Assembly (NCBI GenBank): GCA_963663615.1 | Contig: OY760517.1 | Location: forward strand, 1,922,001-1,986,000 | Direction: 5' to 3' | Length of the DNA stretch: 64,000 nt | From: G963663615 sp963663615 | GTDB taxonomy: Bacteria; Bacteroidota; Ignavibacteria; Ignavibacteriales; Melioribacteraceae | Part shown: positions 53,903 to 63,188 of the stretch, piece after piece | Layout of the letters: the number at the start of each line of letters is the position of its first letter | Position numbering within the stretch: position 1 is the first letter of the stretch | Notes under the pieces: generated by a model | Seen by the model: the letters and a program-made list of their open reading frames with translations, nothing else | Told to the model about the DNA's origin: nothing | The model's database searches: none | Position numbers and translations under genes: made by a program

Positions 53903-54747
53903 TCTTTTACTCCTTTTACAATTCTTTTTATATCTGCATAATCTTTAATCATTCCAATCTTTTGATATCCGTATTCTTCAAGTATAGCTACAAGATTTTC
54001 TGCCATACCATAACCAGTTTCAAAATATACTTTTCCACCAGGTCTTAAAAACTCCAAACCCTTTTCAGCAATAATTCTGTAGAACTTAAAGCCATCACCA
54101 AAATCAGTAACAGCTATGGCAGGTTCATAATCACTAATCTCCTTCTGAACTTCCTTATATTCATCTTCTGAAACATAAGGCGGATTTGAGACCAATATAT
54201 CATATTGCCCCATCTTGCTTGTATCCAGATCAGCAATACCTCTTTCCTTGAGTTTTACATTATTGAGTTCATTCAACTTAATATTCTCTCTGGCAGTTTT
54301 AATTGCATCACCGGAAACATCTATTCCATGAATTTCCGCATTGAGCATTTCTTTACCAAGTGCTATTGAAATACATCCTGAACCAGTGCCAACTTCAAAT
54401 ACCATTAAATTTTCTTCAGAATTCTCTCTTAAAATCGTTTCAACAAGTAATTCTGTTTCAGGTCTTGGAATAAGTACGGAAGGATTAACTTTTATTGGAT
54501 AACCATAAAATTCAACTTCACCAGTAATATACTGTAACGGTTCAAATTTAGCTCTTCTGGCGATATAATCCCTGTAAGTATCAGTTTCACTATGATTAAG
54601 TGGTTGGTCAAATTTAAGATACAGGTCTAGTCTTTTACAATTTAGGATATGACAAAGGAGTAACTCAGCGTTTGTTCTTGAATTATCTATACCATGTTTA
54701 TTCAGGTATTCTGTCGATTTCTCCAGTGCCTCTAATACTTTAAGCAT
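53899..54747 (-). CDS. prmC: Release factor glutamine methyltransferase
   Basis: PrmC methylates the glutamine of the GGQ motif in peptide release factors. The 282-residue protein has an N-terminal helical domain and a SAM Rossmann domain with EVGTGSGCISIAL and the NPPY motif (SNPPYVSEDEY). It heads the prmC-dtd-metalloenzyme-comEC-murB gene run. prfA is not adjacent. Confidence 0.95.
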   Translation of the reverse strand: MLKVLEALEKSTEYLNKHGIDNSRTNAELLLCHILNCKRLDLYLKFDQPLNHSETDTYRDYIARRAKFEPLQYITGEVEFYGYPIKVNPSVLIPRPETELLVETILRENSEENLMVFEVGTGSGCISIALGKEMLNAEIHGIDVSGDAIKTARENIKLNELNNVKLKERGIADLDTSKMGQYDILVSNPPYVSEDEYKEVQKEISDYEPAIAVTDFGDGFKFYRIIAEKGLEFLRPGGKVYFETGYGMAENLVAILEEYGYQKIGMIKDYADIKRIVKGVKE

Positions 54748-54763
54748 ATTTTTTTATTACAAA

Positions 54764-54801
54764 GATAATAAAAAAGGGGCTTACATAAAATGCAGCCCCT
54801 T
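54764..54801 (-). terminator. Terminator of the respiratory operon
   Basis: A stem AAGGGGCT/AGCCCCTT with a 12-base loop at 54774-54801 is followed on the minus strand by six U. It lies 21 bases after the stop of the membrane cytochrome c gene and before prmC, ending the oxidase transcript. Confidence 0.8.
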
Positions 54802-54822
54802 ATAGCATAATTTATGTTTAAT

Positions 54823-56163
54823 CTATTTTTTATACTTTTCATTATAAGTTTTTATTAGAAACTCAGCAACAGCTTTTGCTTCATTTGGTTTAAGTCCCTG
54901 ATTAGGCATTGCTGTAAAATTGGGATCTACTTTAACAGGGTTAAGAATAAACCCTGAAAGTTTCATTACATCGTCACCATATTTTGGTAATACTGATTTA
55001 TATGCAGGACCTGTCATATTCTGATCGAACTGGTGACAAGCCGAACAAATATTGTTATAAATATCCTCACCATTAATTTCAACAACTACAGAGCCAAATT
55101 TAGCTTCAAGCTCCTTATGATATTCTTCATACTGTTTAGCCAATTCATAATAGTGTGGTTTTGTTGCTACACTAAAAGCAAATTGTTCTTTGGTAATCAA
55201 TAAAGGCATCATTATAAACAACAATACAGCTACCGAAGTAACATACTTGGTATTATTATCTTTCAGCATTTGATATGCCAAATTGATTAGAATCAGTATA
55301 ATAAAAAATACTCCTATAAGCAGTATAAAGTACCAACTCGATAATGCAATATCTGATTTGGTTAGCATATTCAGAAATACAAATGCAGGAGACGCAAGCA
55401 TAAAAATAAGCCCTGCTCTTAATGTAAAACTCCTAACAAAGTTTTTATAATCTTCTGGTAATTTAGCATATTTGCTATCAGACTTGAAGAACAAAAAGTA
55501 AACGAACAATGCAGAACCACCCAGTGCAACTGCAACAAACTGCAAGAAAAATGTTATTGTATCCATAGAAAAAAATAACAACATGTCCGTACTATTATTA
55601 CCAAGCTTATCCATTTGTGCAGCAGTTTGAATAGACCCGCTTAACATATAAACGCTTAATAATAAGAATAGAATACCAAACAATCCTGAGGAACTGAATA
55701 TCTCATAAACTTTCTCACGATAGCTCGATACTTCTTCATCCTCCTCAGTAACTTTAGTATTAAGTATATCCTTAAAGTGAAATGCAAGTTTGTTAACATA
55801 TAAAAGTGTAATTGCAATTATAAACGCCACAAGGGAAAGAAGTACGTAACTTGCTACACTGTTACCTGAACCATGTAGTAACTGGGCATAACCAAATGCC
55901 GTAGAAAGCAATGGTACTATTCCAAGAGCCAATGGCAAACTTTTGCTATAAGTTGCCATATCAATTATATCGCGCGATAATTTTACCATATTGTTATTTT
56001 TTACGCAAGTGCCTCTCTTGTTTAACAGATATGAATAAACCGTGGCACCAAATACAAAACTTAAGTAAGGAACTAATATTACAAGAGTTAAATCCAGAAT
56101 ATACCTTAAAAGAGTTATGTTATATTCCGACTGTGGTAAAATTAGTTTATCAAAAAAATCCAT
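54823..56163 (-). CDS. Multi-pass membrane protein with C-terminal cytochrome c domain
   Basis: The 446-residue protein has about eight membrane helices over the first 325 residues. A periplasmic c-type heme domain follows, with CSACH near residue 370 and an axial methionine candidate in NFTAMPNQG. It ends the ACIII-oxidase operon, 14 bases after heme O synthase. It may pass electrons between ACIII and the oxidase, or form part of an additional membrane redox unit. No named family is recognised for the membrane part. Confidence 0.75.
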   Translation of the reverse strand: MDFFDKLILPQSEYNITLLRYILDLTLVILVPYLSFVFGATVYSYLLNKRGTCVKNNNMVKLSRDIIDMATYSKSLPLALGIVPLLSTAFGYAQLLHGSGNSVASYVLLSLVAFIIAITLLYVNKLAFHFKDILNTKVTEEDEEVSSYREKVYEIFSSSGLFGILFLLLSVYMLSGSIQTAAQMDKLGNNSTDMLLFFSMDTITFFLQFVAVALGGSALFVYFLFFKSDSKYAKLPEDYKNFVRSFTLRAGLIFMLASPAFVFLNMLTKSDIALSSWYFILLIGVFFIILILINLAYQMLKDNNTKYVTSVAVLLFIMMPLLITKEQFAFSVATKPHYYELAKQYEEYHKELEAKFGSVVVEINGEDIYNNICSACHQFDQNMTGPAYKSVLPKYGDDVMKLSGFILNPVKVDPNFTAMPNQGLKPNEAKAVAEFLIKTYNEKYKK

Positions 56164-56177
56164 ATACTAAACCGCTT

Positions 56178-57047
56178 TTAATTTATAATCAACTTATCTA
56201 ATGAGATTATAACAGTTACTATTAATACGAACAGATTTATGTTTAAGAATGCTTTTCTTAAAATCATCTTTTCAAAATAATTATTTAAAATTGGATACGA
56301 TTTCCAGATTAGCCATAAAGAAACAAACAAAATAAGAAATGCTGATATTAAACTATTGGAAACACTAAACAAGGGAATCATCATACTGCTAACAGCTAAT
56401 CCGGCAATCCATGCATAAGTAATTCGTCCTATTTGAACAGCATTAAAATTATCGAACAAGGTAGGAAACCCAGCCCCCTTGTAATCTTCATTATAAAGTA
56501 AAACAAGTATCCAGAAATGCGGTATTTGCCAAATAAAAAAGAATAGTGCGATACTAATTATTGCCGGATGTGTTAATTCTCCACCGGCTGCAACCCAGCC
56601 TATAACAGGTGGAATTGCTCCAATAATTGCTCCCGGTACAACTGCCATTGCGTTTTTACGTTTCATTGGTGTATAAATTACGTTGTACCATATAAATGCA
56701 GTAATTCCAAGAATCATGCTTAACAAATTTATAAAATACAGTAAAATTGCAGCACCCAATAAAATCAAAGTAATACCAGTTAAAAATGCTTCTACTGGTG
56801 AAATATAGCCACCGGGTATTGGACGGTTTTTTGTACGCTTCATTAAAGCATCGGTTTCTTTTTCCTGGAAATGATTTAATGCCGAAGCACCGCAAGCAAG
56901 CAGGAATACACCAAAATTTGAAATTAGTAAATCAGCATCAAAAACCGGACGGTACATTATATATCCAATTGTAGCCGAGAATGCCACGAAAATAGTTATT
57001 CTCATTTTAAGAAGTTCCGGGAAATATTTGAGCTTACTTAAACTCAT
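56178..57047 (-). CDS. ctaB: Protoheme IX farnesyltransferase (heme O synthase)
   Basis: CtaB attaches a farnesyl group to heme b, giving heme O for the oxidase. The 289-residue UbiA-family membrane protein has the prenyl-diphosphate motif NHFQEKETDALMKRT-x-NRP and YTPMKRKN. The ATG at 57047 directly follows the coxB stop (TAA-C-ATG) with GAAGG 5 bases upstream; an in-frame ATG four codons earlier lacks proper spacing. Heme A synthase (ctaA) is not in the window. Confidence 0.94.
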   Translation of the reverse strand: MSLSKLKYFPELLKMRITIFVAFSATIGYIMYRPVFDADLLISNFGVFLLACGASALNHFQEKETDALMKRTKNRPIPGGYISPVEAFLTGITLILLGAAILLYFINLLSMILGITAFIWYNVIYTPMKRKNAMAVVPGAIIGAIPPVIGWVAAGGELTHPAIISIALFFFIWQIPHFWILVLLYNEDYKGAGFPTLFDNFNAVQIGRITYAWIAGLAVSSMMIPLFSVSNSLISAFLILFVSLWLIWKSYPILNNYFEKMILRKAFLNINLFVLIVTVIISLDKLIIN

Positions 57048-57048
57048 G

Positions 57049-57717
57049 TTAACCTTCATTTCCTTCTTTTTTATCGGCTACATTATTCGTATCGGGTTCC
57101 TCAATTTTATTGTACCAATCGTTAAACTTTTCTTTAGGCATAATTACCACAGCAGTGTACATCATTGAATGTTTAAGTCCACAATACTCTGCACAGGCAA
57201 TTTCATAAGTACCAGTTTTACTTGCATCAAAAACGAGATAGTTGGTATAACCGGGAACCGCATCTTCCTTTACCCTGAAAGCAGGTATAAATAGTGAATG
57301 ATTTACATCACGTGATCTAATATTGAGTTTTACAGATTCTCCCAGAGGCACAAACAATGTATCATCCGATTTACCATTAGCATAGTCAAAAGTCCAATCC
57401 CACATTCTGGCAGTTACATCAACTTCAAAAGCATCTTCGGGAATGTCGCGTAATTCCTTAAAACCAATGTAGCTATAATAAAACATCGACATAACTAAAA
57501 TAGTTGGGATACCAATCCAAATTATTTCCAACCAGATATTACCATGAATATCAACTGGTTTATGACCTTTTTTTCTATTGTATTTGAAAACAAAATATAT
57601 CATAGCGGCTGTAATACCTAACAGCAAAACAACACCAATACCCGTAATATAGAGCATTACATTATCAACTGTTTCTGCTGTTCTGGTAACTGCCTGCCCT
57701 GAATATAAAAATTGCAT
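57049..57717 (-). CDS. coxB: Cytochrome c oxidase subunit II
   Basis: CoxB takes electrons into the oxidase through the binuclear CuA site. The 222-residue protein has two N-terminal membrane helices and a periplasmic cupredoxin domain. CuA ligands are visible: NHSLFIPAF (His) and CAEYCGLKHSMM (Cys, Glu, Cys, His, Met). The WDW tryptophan-rich loop is WDWTFDY. No heme c domain is fused, so a separate cytochrome c must donate electrons. Confidence 0.95.
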   Translation of the reverse strand: MQFLYSGQAVTRTAETVDNVMLYITGIGVVLLLGITAAMIYFVFKYNRKKGHKPVDIHGNIWLEIIWIGIPTILVMSMFYYSYIGFKELRDIPEDAFEVDVTARMWDWTFDYANGKSDDTLFVPLGESVKLNIRSRDVNHSLFIPAFRVKEDAVPGYTNYLVFDASKTGTYEIACAEYCGLKHSMMYTAVVIMPKEKFNDWYNKIEEPDTNNVADKKEGNEG

Positions 57718-57725
57718 GTATTACC

Positions 57726-58019
57726 TCAACGACTAAAGATGTCAAAAAAGGTTAGAATAAATATTACAACAAGTGTAATTAAACTAACAAAAATGAAAAC
57801 CTTGAAGATCGCTTCTTCAAATTTAATATGCATAAAAATGTTAATTACAAGAGACGATTTAATAGCTGCAATTAACAGTGCAATCGCTAAAGATATTGTA
57901 CCCAAATCTATCCCAGCAATTGTAACGGTTATGGATGTTAATGCTATCAGTGCAATCCAAACCAGAAAATAAACTCCGTAACCGGTGATATGATTCGATT
58001 TTTCTTTTTCCATCTGCAT
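57726..58019 (-). CDS. Cytochrome c oxidase subunit IV
   Basis: The 97-residue protein has three hydrophobic helices and the text NHITGYGVYFLVWIALIALTS, typical for prokaryotic subunit IV of caa3-type oxidases. It lies 4 bases after subunit III and 8 bases before subunit II. The role is structural. Confidence 0.85.
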   Translation of the reverse strand: MQMEKEKSNHITGYGVYFLVWIALIALTSITVTIAGIDLGTISLAIALLIAAIKSSLVINIFMHIKFEEAIFKVFIFVSLITLVVIFILTFFDIFSR

Positions 58020-58023
58020 AACC

Positions 58024-58659
58024 TTATCGTATTAAATAGAATAATGGGAATAAAAATATCCATATCAAGTCAACTAAATGCCAATACAGACCACCGTTCT
58101 CAAGGAATACATACTTATCCTTGTTAATATTGTCCTTCATTATATGAAAGAACATGAAAGCCAAAATTACGATTCCTATAATTATGTGTAAACCATGCAA
58201 TCCAGTCATCACATAGTACAATCCGAAAAACATACGTTCACCATTCCCCTTCGAGTTCATCAAATCTGTTCCGGGATATAAATCATGGTGGAATTTGTAT
58301 GACCACTCAAAAAATTTGTTCACCAGGAATACAAGAGCAAACGCAATTGTTAATCCCAGATTTAATAACGAAATGAATTTTTGTCCTCGCTGAATTGCAG
58401 CAATCGATAGTACCATTGTTAAACTACTTGTTAAAAGTATAACAGTATTTACAGCTCCCAACATTGTATCAAGTTCAAGTCCGGCTAACTTAAATTGATC
58501 CGGATGATAAATCCTGAAAACTGCATAAGCAAGAAACAATCCACCGAATAATAACAATTCAGTAAACAGGAATAGCCACATCCCCATTCTGGTTCCAACG
58601 TCATCACGATGCTCATCATGATGAGCATCAGCAACTGCATTACTATGCGTCATGCTCAA
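58024..58659 (-). CDS. coxC: Cytochrome c oxidase subunit III
   Basis: The 211-residue protein is the five-helix form of subunit III, with MGMWLFLFTELLLFGGLFLAY, TGLHGLHIIIG and the C-terminal YWHLVDLIWIFLFPLFYL. It has a histidine-rich N-terminus (HSNAVADAHHDEH). It overlaps subunit I by 17 bases. Confidence 0.94.
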   Translation of the reverse strand: MSMTHSNAVADAHHDEHRDDVGTRMGMWLFLFTELLLFGGLFLAYAVFRIYHPDQFKLAGLELDTMLGAVNTVILLTSSLTMVLSIAAIQRGQKFISLLNLGLTIAFALVFLVNKFFEWSYKFHHDLYPGTDLMNSKGNGERMFFGLYYVMTGLHGLHIIIGIVILAFMFFHIMKDNINKDKYVFLENGGLYWHLVDLIWIFLFPLFYLIR

Positions 58660-60283
58660 TCTCCTCTAACTGACTAAAATCATATGGTTCGTGTTCAACA
58701 TGAGGAATTTCATGGAAATTTTCCAATGGAGGCGGTGAAGCTACTTGCCATTCCAGTGTTACACCACCCCAAGGATTTTTACTCGCCTTTTTACCCCTGA
58801 ATGCTGAATATATCAGATTACCAAACACCAAAGTTAAAGTAAGTAACATAAGCCAGCTACCCACTGTTGATATTTGCTGTAAGGTAGTAAATTGATCAAG
58901 ATAGTCATAATATCTTCTCGGCATACCCATATAGCCTAAAATAAACTTTGGAAAGTACAAGGTATTAAATGCGATGAAGTAAAATAAAACACTCCAGTTC
59001 GCGAGTTTAATATTATACATTCTACCGTACATTTTTGGAAACCAGTAAAACAAACCGGCAAAGAATATTGTACCCGTACCACCGAACATCACATAGTGAA
59101 AGTGTGCAACCACAAAATAAGTATCATGCACATGAATATCAGTTGCGAGTGAGCCTAAAACCAAACCGGTTAAACCACCAATCGAGAAAAGCACGATAAA
59201 TGCCATAACCCATAAAAATGGTGGTTTTGGATCAATAGACCCCTTGTACATTGTTGCTACCCAATTAAAAACCTTAACACCACTAGGCAAAGCTACAATA
59301 AATGTGAGGAATGAAAATATTATTCTGGCAGTATCACTAATACCACTAGTAAACATATGGTGAGCCCATACAAGGTACCCAACAAACGCAATTGCCAAAC
59401 TTGAATATGCAATTGCTTTATAACCAAAAATTGTTCTACGAGCAAAGGTTGGAATTATTTCCGATACTACACCCATAGCTGGCAATATCATAATATAAAC
59501 GGCTGGATGAGAATATATCCAGAATAAGTGCTGAAATAGTAAAGGATCACCTCCAAGAGCAGGGTCAAATATACCAACACCAAATGCTCTTTCAAGGGTA
59601 ACAAGAATAATGGTAACACCTACAATAGGAGTTGCAATTATCTGAATCCAGGCTGTAGAATACAAACTCCAAATAAACAAAGGCATTTTAAAATAACCCA
59701 TGCCGGGTGCACGCATTCTATGAACTGTGGTAATAAAATTTATACCTGTAAGTATTGAACTAAAACCAAGTACAAACGCAGCTATTAATGCCAGAGAAAC
59801 ATTTGTGCCACTTCTGATACTGTACGGTATATAGAATGTCCAACCTGTATCAATTGGTCCGCCGGGAATAAACAATGAAACAAGTACCATAACAGCACCA
59901 ATTACATAAACCCACCATGAAAGCAAATTAAGAATGGGGAACGCAACATCTTTTGCCCCGAGTTGTATTGGGAGGAAGAAATTACCAAAAATAGCCGGCA
60001 ACCCCGGTACTATAAACAAAAATATCATAACAACACCATGTAGTGTAAATACGGTATTGTAAGTTTGAGCATCCATAATTGTTTCACCTGGAGCAATTAG
60101 CTCAAGGCGAAGTAATATCCCCAAAAACACACCAACTATAAAAAATCCGGCTATCGAGTATAAATACAACAAACCAATTCTTTTATGGTCTGTAGTAAAC
60201 AACCAGGATAATAGTCCCTTATATCTATTAGTACTTTCCTGAAAAAATGATTTTTCTTCTGAAGCAATTGTACCATTTGCCAT
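58643..60283 (-). CDS. coxA: Cytochrome c oxidase subunit I, A2-type
   Basis: CoxA is the catalytic subunit reducing oxygen and pumping protons. The 546-residue protein has 12 helices and all heme/copper ligands: TLHGVVMIF, WIYSHPAVYIMILP (CuB His and Tyr), AHHMFTSG (two CuB His) and VVAHFHYVMFGG (both heme His). The usual Glu of HPEVY is Ala here, preceded by YS; this YSHPAVY text is the hallmark of A2-type oxidases such as those of Thermus and Rhodothermus. The D-channel Glu is thus replaced functionally by Tyr/Ser. Confidence 0.96.
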   Translation of the reverse strand: MANGTIASEEKSFFQESTNRYKGLLSWLFTTDHKRIGLLYLYSIAGFFIVGVFLGILLRLELIAPGETIMDAQTYNTVFTLHGVVMIFLFIVPGLPAIFGNFFLPIQLGAKDVAFPILNLLSWWVYVIGAVMVLVSLFIPGGPIDTGWTFYIPYSIRSGTNVSLALIAAFVLGFSSILTGINFITTVHRMRAPGMGYFKMPLFIWSLYSTAWIQIIATPIVGVTIILVTLERAFGVGIFDPALGGDPLLFQHLFWIYSHPAVYIMILPAMGVVSEIIPTFARRTIFGYKAIAYSSLAIAFVGYLVWAHHMFTSGISDTARIIFSFLTFIVALPSGVKVFNWVATMYKGSIDPKPPFLWVMAFIVLFSIGGLTGLVLGSLATDIHVHDTYFVVAHFHYVMFGGTGTIFFAGLFYWFPKMYGRMYNIKLANWSVLFYFIAFNTLYFPKFILGYMGMPRRYYDYLDQFTTLQQISTVGSWLMLLTLTLVFGNLIYSAFRGKKASKNPWGGVTLEWQVASPPPLENFHEIPHVEHEPYDFSQLEEIEHDA

Positions 60284-60301
60284 TAAACAAGACTCCTGTT
60301 A

Positions 60302-61054
60302 CTATTTATTTTTCCTCTTTCCCAAAACCAGAACTACAAGAAATATTCCAATACCAAGTAACATGATTGTACCTGCTATTCTTGTAATATTTAGTGTATA
60401 TCCTCTGCCTTCAGGATCGTAACTAAAACAAAACTGTAAAACCTTTGCTATTGTAGGATTTGTTTTACCAGCTTCGGCATCTAATAATGCCATCTTCAAA
60501 TCGAATTGATTAAACGTGCTGCCAAATATATATCTTGATATTTTTCCATCCGGTGCAATAGCTACAACTGTACCCGCATGCAAAAATTCATTACCCTGCT
60601 TCTTGAAATAAAAACCCAGAGCATCAGTAACTTTTTTAATGTTTATACTGTCACCAGTTAAAAAAGTCCATCCCTCTTCAGGAAATTTTTTCATAGCATT
60701 AAAATAATTCTTTTTCCATTTTTGGGCTGTCGCCGGTGTTTCATCATGATCAAAACTGATTGTAACAACCTGATAATCATCTATTGGCACAAGGTCTATT
60801 TTATCTACCGTCCAAGCTAATTCGGTTAATAACGGATTACAAATTCCAGGACATTCATAATATACAAGTGATAATAATATCGGTTTGTTTATCACATCAC
60901 CAAGTTTTAAAGTATCACCATCTGAATTCTGAAATATTGCATCCATTGGTAAATAATCACCAAGCTTTTCGTCAACACCAACATCAATTTGTTTTTGACC
61001 AAACATCAGGGTTGAGAGAAATAATAAAGACAATATTTTAGCAAATAATTTCAT
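60302..61054 (-). CDS. SCO1/SenC copper chaperone
   Basis: The 250-residue protein has a signal peptide (ending LFG). Its thioredoxin-like Sco domain has the copper cysteines in ECPGICNPLL and a His in FLHAGT. A C-terminal membrane anchor (about 225-245) follows. It delivers copper to the CuA site of subunit II. It overlaps the upstream cytochrome gene by one base (TAATG). Confidence 0.93.
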   Translation of the reverse strand: MKLFAKILSLLFLSTLMFGQKQIDVGVDEKLGDYLPMDAIFQNSDGDTLKLGDVINKPILLSLVYYECPGICNPLLTELAWTVDKIDLVPIDDYQVVTISFDHDETPATAQKWKKNYFNAMKKFPEEGWTFLTGDSINIKKVTDALGFYFKKQGNEFLHAGTVVAIAPDGKISRYIFGSTFNQFDLKMALLDAEAGKTNPTIAKVLQFCFSYDPEGRGYTLNITRIAGTIMLLGIGIFLVVLVLGKRKNK

Positions 61055-61986
61055 TAAACTTTTTCTTCTACAAATTCTTTTAATTTGTTATATAATTCAT
61101 TCCAGTTATCATCATTAAATGTTACAACTTTTGAATTAAAACCCATTTCATTCGGGGAGTAACTCACTGCCTCTCTCAGCTTGTTAACATCATCAAGCAA
61201 ATTAGTTTTAAGTAACGAAGAAAACACAACATGTTCATCCACGATACAATTCACTAACAATTGAGATTTTGTTGTTTTTTCCCTATACAATTTTACCAAT
61301 TTGGAAGTTTTTGTAATTAACCCTGAATTTTCATCAAGCAGTTTATTTACTGCAACGTCAACAGGTATTCTATTTGGTCTTTGTTCACCAGCAGAAAGCT
61401 TGTATTCCATATCCATTAACTGAACTTGTTCATCTGTAATTTCGGGGTAATCAGCATAAGAACGTATAAAATGAATTACAGCAATTTTTTCTTCAACAGG
61501 TAGGTACTCATAGGCAGCCATACCATTTTTAGCAATACCTTTTTGCAATGTGCCATACATTTCTGGCATACCGGCACCATTAGTCCACCCATCAAGTGAA
61601 TGAAAATTTCTTGGTTTCGGATCGAGATTAGCTCCGGCTTCACCATCACCCATACCTTCTTCGCCATGGCATGAAGCACAGTTTTGCGAAAATACTTCCT
61701 TACCTTTGGCAAGAAGATCGTTATCAGCTGATTTTACAAGCTCCAAATTTATTGGAGGAATAATTGCACCCGCTTGTTTCTTAACAGTTCTTGCAACTTC
61801 CGCACGATCTAAAATAGTTTCAGGTGCTTCGTTACGCGAAATATCATCGAGATTCCTCAAATAAAATATTCCAACAAGAAGTATAACCCCAACAAAATAA
61901 GGATATATCCACCCAAAAAGTCGCATTGGTGATTTCAGCACATCAAGGAACTGAATTTCCGCTTCATATTTCTTTTTATTGTCCAT
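61054..61986 (-). CDS. Membrane-anchored monoheme cytochrome c
   Basis: The 310-residue protein has an N-terminal membrane helix (about 24-44). A c-type domain with CASCHGEEGMGDG near residue 100 follows, then a C-terminal part of about 100 residues without heme motif. It sits between ActF and Sco and may shuttle electrons from ACIII to CoxB. The C-terminal tail (about 205-310) is not recognised. Confidence 0.83.
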   Translation of the reverse strand: MDNKKKYEAEIQFLDVLKSPMRLFGWIYPYFVGVILLVGIFYLRNLDDISRNEAPETILDRAEVARTVKKQAGAIIPPINLELVKSADNDLLAKGKEVFSQNCASCHGEEGMGDGEAGANLDPKPRNFHSLDGWTNGAGMPEMYGTLQKGIAKNGMAAYEYLPVEEKIAVIHFIRSYADYPEITDEQVQLMDMEYKLSAGEQRPNRIPVDVAVNKLLDENSGLITKTSKLVKLYREKTTKSQLLVNCIVDEHVVFSSLLKTNLLDDVNKLREAVSYSPNEMGFNSKVVTFNDDNWNELYNKLKEFVEEKV

Positions 61987-62000
61987 ATTCTCGCTTAAGA

Positions 62001-63188
62001 TTAAAGTCTGAAATTTATTCCGCGTTTCAATTTAGGATCGCCAATTGGCATAAAGTTTTCACCTCTGCTCCTAAGATAAAACACTGTAATTATAGCTCCA
62101 ACAGCAGCTAATGGATAACCAATTTCTATCCAGCCAAAGTTGAAACCACCTTTGTCGTAAGTTGGCATAACCAGCCAGTAAAGGTCAACTACCTGTGCAA
62201 AAAGCATCCACAAACCAGCAAACTTTAATGTGCCCGGACGCATTTTAGCAGGTTGTGAAAGTAAAGCTATATACGGTACAAGGAACCTGATTACCATCAT
62301 AACAAGTGTATATGTCATCCAGCCGTTTTGCCATCTGTCAATAAACCAGAAAGTTTCTTCAGGCATATTTGCATACCAGTATAGCATATACTGACTAAAT
62401 GCGATGTAAGCCCAGAAGTTAACAAAAGCAAACATTAAAGCACCCAAACTGTAATAATGATCTGGTTTTATACCGGTTAAATATCCTTTTTCAGTTAGCT
62501 TTACAATTGCATAGGTAGCACCACCAAGTGCAGTTAACATAGTTCCGGCAAAGTAATATACACCGTAAATTGTTGAAAACCAGTGTGGTTCAAGACTCAT
62601 CATCCAGTCAATAGATGCAAATGTTACGGTAATGGCAAAAAAGGGCAAAAATATGGCAGACATTTTAATATTGCTCTTTGTATATTTCTGGTCTCCCGTC
62701 TTATCCTGCTTTTTGGATATTCTTGTCATCACAAAATAAAATAGCATCCAAATGGCAAAGAAGAAAATTATTCGGATTGTGAAGAACTCCATATTAAGAT
62801 AAGCAGACTTACCCTTCAATATTTTATCACTCATTACTTCTTCAAGATGAGTCCAGTGGTATAAATCATGTGCATGAAAATATACAGGCAATGCAACAAG
62901 TGGCAATATTAAAACAACCGCAGCAAGGAACTCATTTATACGGCGAAATGGAACACTCCAAACTGAACCAATAATATACTCGGCTGCTATTAAAAACAGC
63001 GCACCCACACCAACACTTGTTAAAAACATTAAATACACAAGGTTATTAAATGCACTTCTGGTATGATCAACAAAGTACCCGGCTACTACTATTACCAGTC
63101 CCAAAGCAAGTAAACCAAGTCCCAGACGTAGCAAATATGCAGGCAGATCTTTTTGTGTATAATCTAGTTTGAATTCAGAATTTTTCAT
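62001..63188 (-). CDS. actF: Alternative complex III subunit ActF
   Basis: ActF is a 10-helix NrfD/PsrC-like quinone-site subunit of alternative complex III, the quinol:electron carrier oxidoreductase that replaces bc1. The 395-residue protein has helices throughout and text like MMSLEPHWFSTIYGVYYFAG and FWFIDRWQNGWMTYTLVMM, typical for ActF. It overlaps the ActDE stop by 4 bases (ATGA). Confidence 0.9.
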   Translation of the reverse strand: MKNSEFKLDYTQKDLPAYLLRLGLGLLALGLVIVVAGYFVDHTRSAFNNLVYLMFLTSVGVGALFLIAAEYIIGSVWSVPFRRINEFLAAVVLILPLVALPVYFHAHDLYHWTHLEEVMSDKILKGKSAYLNMEFFTIRIIFFFAIWMLFYFVMTRISKKQDKTGDQKYTKSNIKMSAIFLPFFAITVTFASIDWMMSLEPHWFSTIYGVYYFAGTMLTALGGATYAIVKLTEKGYLTGIKPDHYYSLGALMFAFVNFWAYIAFSQYMLYWYANMPEETFWFIDRWQNGWMTYTLVMMVIRFLVPYIALLSQPAKMRPGTLKFAGLWMLFAQVVDLYWLVMPTYDKGGFNFGWIEIGYPLAAVGAIITVFYLRSRGENFMPIGDPKLKRGINFRL

